Source of the DNA: Methanobacterium sp. UBA294
Lineage (GTDB): Archaea > Methanobacteriota > Methanobacteria > Methanobacteriales > Methanobacteriaceae
Length of the DNA stretch: 64,000 nucleotides
Assembly (NCBI GenBank): GCA_002494495.1
Contig: DACB01000016.1
Location: forward strand, 259,819-323,818
Direction of reading: 5' to 3'
Under the pieces are notes generated by a model. It was not told the origin of the DNA. It saw only the letters and a list, made by a program, of their open reading frames with translations, and searched no databases. Below, in pieces: positions 61,106 through 64,000 of this stretch. Each line of letters starts with the position of its first letter. Position 1 is the first letter of the stretch. Both the position numbers and the translations under genes were made by a program.

Positions 61106-61774
61106 TTGGAAAAAAGGATAGATCTACATACTCACAGTATATTCAGTGACGGTGAATTATTACCATCAGAAATAGCTAGACGAGCTCATGTTCTGGACCA
61201 TGAAGCCGTGGCCATAACAGACCACGTGGATGCATCCAACATCGAGAGTGTGGGAAAAATAATAAACACGGTTAACGATCTCCGGGATAACTGGGATATC
61301 TCAATTATTCCTGGTGCGGAAATAACCCATGCCCCGGTGGAAGTAATACATAAACTAGCAGTTAAGGCCAGGAAATTAGGTGCAGAGATCATAGTGGTCC
61401 ACGGGGAGACCATTGTTGAACCCGTTATTGAAGGTACTAATTTCACTGCAGTTAACAGTTCTGAAGTTGATATACTGGCACACCCGGGACTTATAACAGT
61501 TGAAGAGGTTGAAATTGCCAAGGACAATGATATTGCATTGGAGATAACCTCCAGGAGGGGTCACTCCCTTACAAACGGACATGTGGCGAAGCTGGCCCTG
61601 GAAGTTGGGACTAACCTGGTTATGGACACTGATACACACTCACCCCAGGATCTGATTTCTTACGAAACTGCCTGTAGAATTCTAAGTGGTGCCGGAATAC
61701 CCGATGATGAGTTTAATAAAATTTTAAGGACCAACCCCAGTAGAATCTTGGCCAAGCATGGACTATTGAATTAA
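61106..61774 (+). CDS. PHP-domain phosphoesterase (histidinol phosphatase-like)
   Basis: A 222-residue PHP protein with D-L-H-T-H-S at 5-10, then I-T-D-H-V-D-A, the glutamate in P-G-A-E-I, V-H-G-E, H-P-G and a closing D-T-D-T-H. These are the metal ligands of the family. The substrate may be histidinol phosphate or another nucleotide phosphate. The start is TTG 61106, four bases after GTTGAT. The alternative is TTG 61097. Confidence 0.83.
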   Translation: MEKRIDLHTHSIFSDGELLPSEIARRAHVLDHEAVAITDHVDASNIESVGKIINTVNDLRDNWDISIIPGAEITHAPVEVIHKLAVKARKLGAEIIVVHGETIVEPVIEGTNFTAVNSSEVDILAHPGLITVEEVEIAKDNDIALEITSRRGHSLTNGHVAKLALEVGTNLVMDTDTHSPQDLISYETACRILSGAGIPDDEFNKILRTNPSRILAKHGLLN

Positions 61775-61835
61775 ATACAATACAGATAGATTAATTAATT
61801 AAATTTCACATAAATTAATAATTAAGGTGTTAAAA

Positions 61836-61997
61836 ATGAACGACAAGTTAACTGGTATAATATATTTGATTATTGGAATATTGATATTGGTAGTGTGGTT
61901 TGTTGCCCGTGAGATCTACGTCTATTTGGTATGGATAATAGCCATCGGATTGATAATAGCTGGAATTTATTTTCTGTTCTTTAAAAAAGGATATTAA
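61836..61997 (+). CDS. Small two-helix membrane protein (53 residues)
   Basis: ATG 61836 opens 53 codons to TAA 61995-61997, with AAGGTG ahead. The product has two hydrophobic helices (about 6-24 and 28-48) joined by a short charged turn (A-R-E) and a basic end (K-K-G-Y). I do not recognise the family. It follows the PHP gene by 61 bases on the same strand. The codon pattern and site support a real gene, but a small one cannot be proven by eye. Confidence 0.65.
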   Translation: MNDKLTGIIYLIIGILILVVWFVAREIYVYLVWIIAIGLIIAGIYFLFFKKGY

Positions 61998-62020
61998 ACC
62001 AGCTAAATCAGGAATTATTA

Positions 62021-62680
62021 TTATTTGAGGACTTCATATTCCAGTATGAAATCTTTCCCCAATTTATAACTTTTTTTAAGCTCCAATTTAAATGCATCCT
62101 TCATATAATCTACACCCTCACCATCAGCCAGGGTTTTTGCCTTCACGCCTCCAGCTATCATGGGGGCTATGCAGACTCGTATTTCATCAACCAGACCATC
62201 CTTGAGCATGGAATAATTCAGTGTAGAACCACCCTCCAGTAATATTGACCTTATTCCCCTCTGGGCCAGTTCATCCATCAAGATAGTTAAATCCACACGT
62301 GTTTCACCAGCCAGTATCACATCTACATTATCACCTTTATCCATCAATAATTTAACTCTTTCTCGGGGTGCATCTTGGGAGACAGCTATTAATGTCTCTG
62401 CTTCCTCATTCAGCACGCGGGAATTTATAGGAGTTATGGCTTTACTATCAGTTACAACTCTTAATGGATTATCTGACTCCTCAGATGAGAATTTATGAAC
62501 AGTTAATCTGGGATCATCTTCTAAGACTGTGTTAATCCCCACCATTATGGCATCTAGTTCTTTTCTAATCTGATGTACCCTTTGAAGATCTTCCGGGCCG
62601 GAAATTTCTGAACTACCTGTCCTGGTGGCTATTTTACCGTCGAGTGTCATGGCAGAATTTAAAATTATGTAGGGTTTCAT
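62021..62680 (-). CDS. arfC: 2,5-diamino-6-ribosylamino-pyrimidinone 5'-phosphate reductase
   Basis: RibD C-terminal-type reductase used in archaeal riboflavin synthesis. The 219-residue protein has L-N-S-A-M-T-L-D-G-K-I-A at the start, V-G-I-N-T-V-L-x-D-D-P-R-L-T near 50 and the glycine-rich L-L-E-G-G-S-T-L near 150, where NADPH and substrate bind. It lacks the deaminase domain of bacterial RibD. It acts after ArfB (44.5 kb). Confidence 0.92.
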   Translation of the reverse strand: MKPYIILNSAMTLDGKIATRTGSSEISGPEDLQRVHQIRKELDAIMVGINTVLEDDPRLTVHKFSSEESDNPLRVVTDSKAITPINSRVLNEEAETLIAVSQDAPRERVKLLMDKGDNVDVILAGETRVDLTILMDELAQRGIRSILLEGGSTLNYSMLKDGLVDEIRVCIAPMIAGGVKAKTLADGEGVDYMKDAFKLELKKSYKLGKDFILEYEVLK

Positions 62681-62836
62681 TTATCTAACCTTAAATTATA
62701 GGGTGCTGATTTTAATGGTGTTTTATTTTTAATGGCCATCTTTTATTAAAAATATTTATTAGCATAATTCCTATTATAATTAGTTAAACTTAAGTTTTTA
62801 TTGTTTTAAGTAGTATCAATTAAGGAGAACATATAA

Positions 62837-63217
62837 ATGGATAATGAACGTTACCAGAAGGGTTTAAAACATTTAGAAGAATATAACAGCGGAAATTATG
62901 GAAAATTAAAGGAAAAATTAGCGGATATTGCACCAGATTTAGCGCGTTTTGTGGCTGAATTTGCATACGGGGATGTCTACAGCAGGCCTGGTCTCGATGT
63001 TAAGTCCCGGGAGATAGCCACAGTAGCTGCACTTACTGCACTGGGTTACGCACCCCTAGAACTCAAGAGTCATATAGAAGGTGCTTTAAACAGTGGATGT
63101 AGCCGCGAAGAGATTGTTGAAGTAATAATACAGATGGCTGTTTATGCTGGTTTCCCTGCAGCGATAAATGGTATAGCCTGTGCCAAAGAAGTTTTCAACA
63201 GGATGGATGAGAAATAA
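62837..63217 (+). CDS. Carboxymuconolactone decarboxylase-like protein
   Basis: A 126-residue alpha-helical protein of the CMD/AhpD superfamily. The core K-S-R-E-I-A-T-V-A-A-L-T-A-L-G and G-C-S-R-E-E-I-V-E-V are typical of carboxymuconolactone decarboxylase relatives. The CxxC of AhpD is absent, so a peroxidase-type role is unlikely. Function in a methanogen is unknown. AAGGAG precedes the ATG. Confidence 0.85.
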   Translation: MDNERYQKGLKHLEEYNSGNYGKLKEKLADIAPDLARFVAEFAYGDVYSRPGLDVKSREIATVAALTALGYAPLELKSHIEGALNSGCSREEIVEVIIQMAVYAGFPAAINGIACAKEVFNRMDEK

Positions 63218-63228
63218 AGATGTTTTTT

Positions 63229-63999
63229 TTAAATTTTAAACTTGTTTCTTAAATTAAAAACTTTTTCTGCATTCTTTTGAGTTACCCTATCAACTTCATC
63301 CATGGGAATGTCCTTTACATGGGCTACAGTCTTTAACACTTCTTCCACATATGCTGGTTCATTCCTACCTTTAAATGGGGACAGATATGGGCTGTCAGTT
63401 TCTGTGAGTATGTTGGTGAGTGGTAGTTCCCTTGCTAGATCCTGATGATGTTCTGAAAAGCTAATGATGGTTGATAGAGATATATAGTAACCTTCATCTA
63501 CTATTGCACTTGCTGTCTGGATGTCACCACCGTAACAATGGAATATTACACCAGGGATATCATGTTTCTTCACCATCTCCAGCGCCTCTTGCTCTGCAGC
63601 CCGGGCATGAATAACTAAAGGTTTTTCATAATCCACAGCCAGATCAATAAATCGGTTAAATAGATTTATCTGTCTTTTTTTATGCCCATCACTTTTTATT
63701 TCATGATAATCAAGGCCTGTCTCACCTAAAGCTACCGATTTATCAATATTGGTAATGATCTCAGTTAATGCCTTTTCTATAATGTTTGAATCTGCTTTAA
63801 CAGCGTTGTGTGGATGAAATCCGAGTGTAGGATATATAAATTCAGGGTATTCTTCATTTAATTTTAATGTTCGCCGGTTACCACCTAAACTTGCACCGGA
63901 GTTGATGATTGCACATAATTTTTCCTGGGCTCTTTCTAGAACTTCTTCTCTGTTTTTGTTATACTCTTTGAAATCAACATGACAGTGAGCATCGATCAT
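63229..63999 (-). CDS. TatD-family metal-dependent hydrolase
   Basis: A 256-residue TIM-barrel hydrolase. Metal ligands are visible in D-A-H-C-H-V-D-F (His5, His7 of the product from ATG 63999), G-E-T-G-L-D-Y-H, V-I-H-A-R-A, F-H-C-Y-G-G and E-T-D-S-P-Y-L-S. TatD proteins act as 3'-5' DNA exonucleases or related deoxyribonucleases. The upstream sequence is cut off by the window end, but the start M-I-D-A-H gives the usual N-terminus. Confidence 0.88.
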   Translation of the reverse strand: MIDAHCHVDFKEYNKNREEVLERAQEKLCAIINSGASLGGNRRTLKLNEEYPEFIYPTLGFHPHNAVKADSNIIEKALTEIITNIDKSVALGETGLDYHEIKSDGHKKRQINLFNRFIDLAVDYEKPLVIHARAAEQEALEMVKKHDIPGVIFHCYGGDIQTASAIVDEGYYISLSTIISFSEHHQDLARELPLTNILTETDSPYLSPFKGRNEPAYVEEVLKTVAHVKDIPMDEVDRVTQKNAEKVFNLRNKFKI

Positions 64000-64000
64000 T

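Overview
The window looks like the chromosome of a hydrogenotrophic methanogen of the order Methanobacteriales, most likely Methanobacterium or a close relative. I infer this from gene content and cannot confirm it without a search. The evidence is a full set of genes for the energy-converting hydrogenase Eha, a CfbC-type reductase for coenzyme F430, archaeal cofactor enzymes (pantoate kinase, ArfB/ArfC-type pyrimidine enzymes), archaeal information-processing genes (L37e, Sm-like protein, SRP19, a RecJ-like DHH protein), AT-rich intergenic DNA with archaeal TATA boxes, and GGTGAT-type ribosome binding sites. I see no phage, insertion sequence or CRISPR array.

Region 1 (1-16.8 kb, minus strand): a MOSC protein and ThiI lie downstream of a long operon that starts near 16.75 kb. 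It reads ehaA to ehaT (20 genes: small membrane subunits, NuoH-like EhaJ, [NiFe] small and large subunits EhaN/EhaO, polyferredoxins EhaP/EhaQ, HAD-like EhaR, Ftr-like EhaS, ribokinase-like EhaT), then a further ferredoxin and a CBS-domain protein. Eha is known to couple ion influx to H2-dependent ferredoxin reduction, which feeds the first step of CO2 reduction to methane.

Region 2 (17-36.2 kb): a cell-surface glycan cluster. It holds a flippase, nine glycosyltransferases (five GT2, four GT4 counting both strands, one GT2 fused to a membrane domain), a large membrane protein, GalU and the four dTDP-rhamnose genes. Two neighbouring GT2 genes share a 257-bp block at about 95% identity.

Region 3 (36.2-51.3 kb): housekeeping genes. 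They include tRNA-Leu(GAG), a CBS protein coupled to cfbC, peptidase U32, purF, a Toprim/coiled-coil protein in an operon with L37e and an Sm-like protein, a PUA protein, ArfB, LemA, a large DExH helicase with zinc-type cysteine clusters, and a regulator/thioesterase/acyl-CoA synthetase set.

Region 4 (51.4-64 kb): a small sequon-rich exported protein, glmS, purC-purS-purQ-cobA-hemD-srp19, a RecJ-like protein, a winged-helix regulator, pantoate kinase, a PHP phosphatase, an unlisted 53-residue membrane protein, ArfC, a carboxymuconolactone decarboxylase-like protein and TatD.

Two patterns cut across the window. First, many genes start at TTG, and in at least three cases (EhaQ, PUA protein, pantoate kinase) the ribosome binding site points to an ATT start. 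Second, short exact two-copy tandem duplications (17-29 bp) recur in gene junctions.
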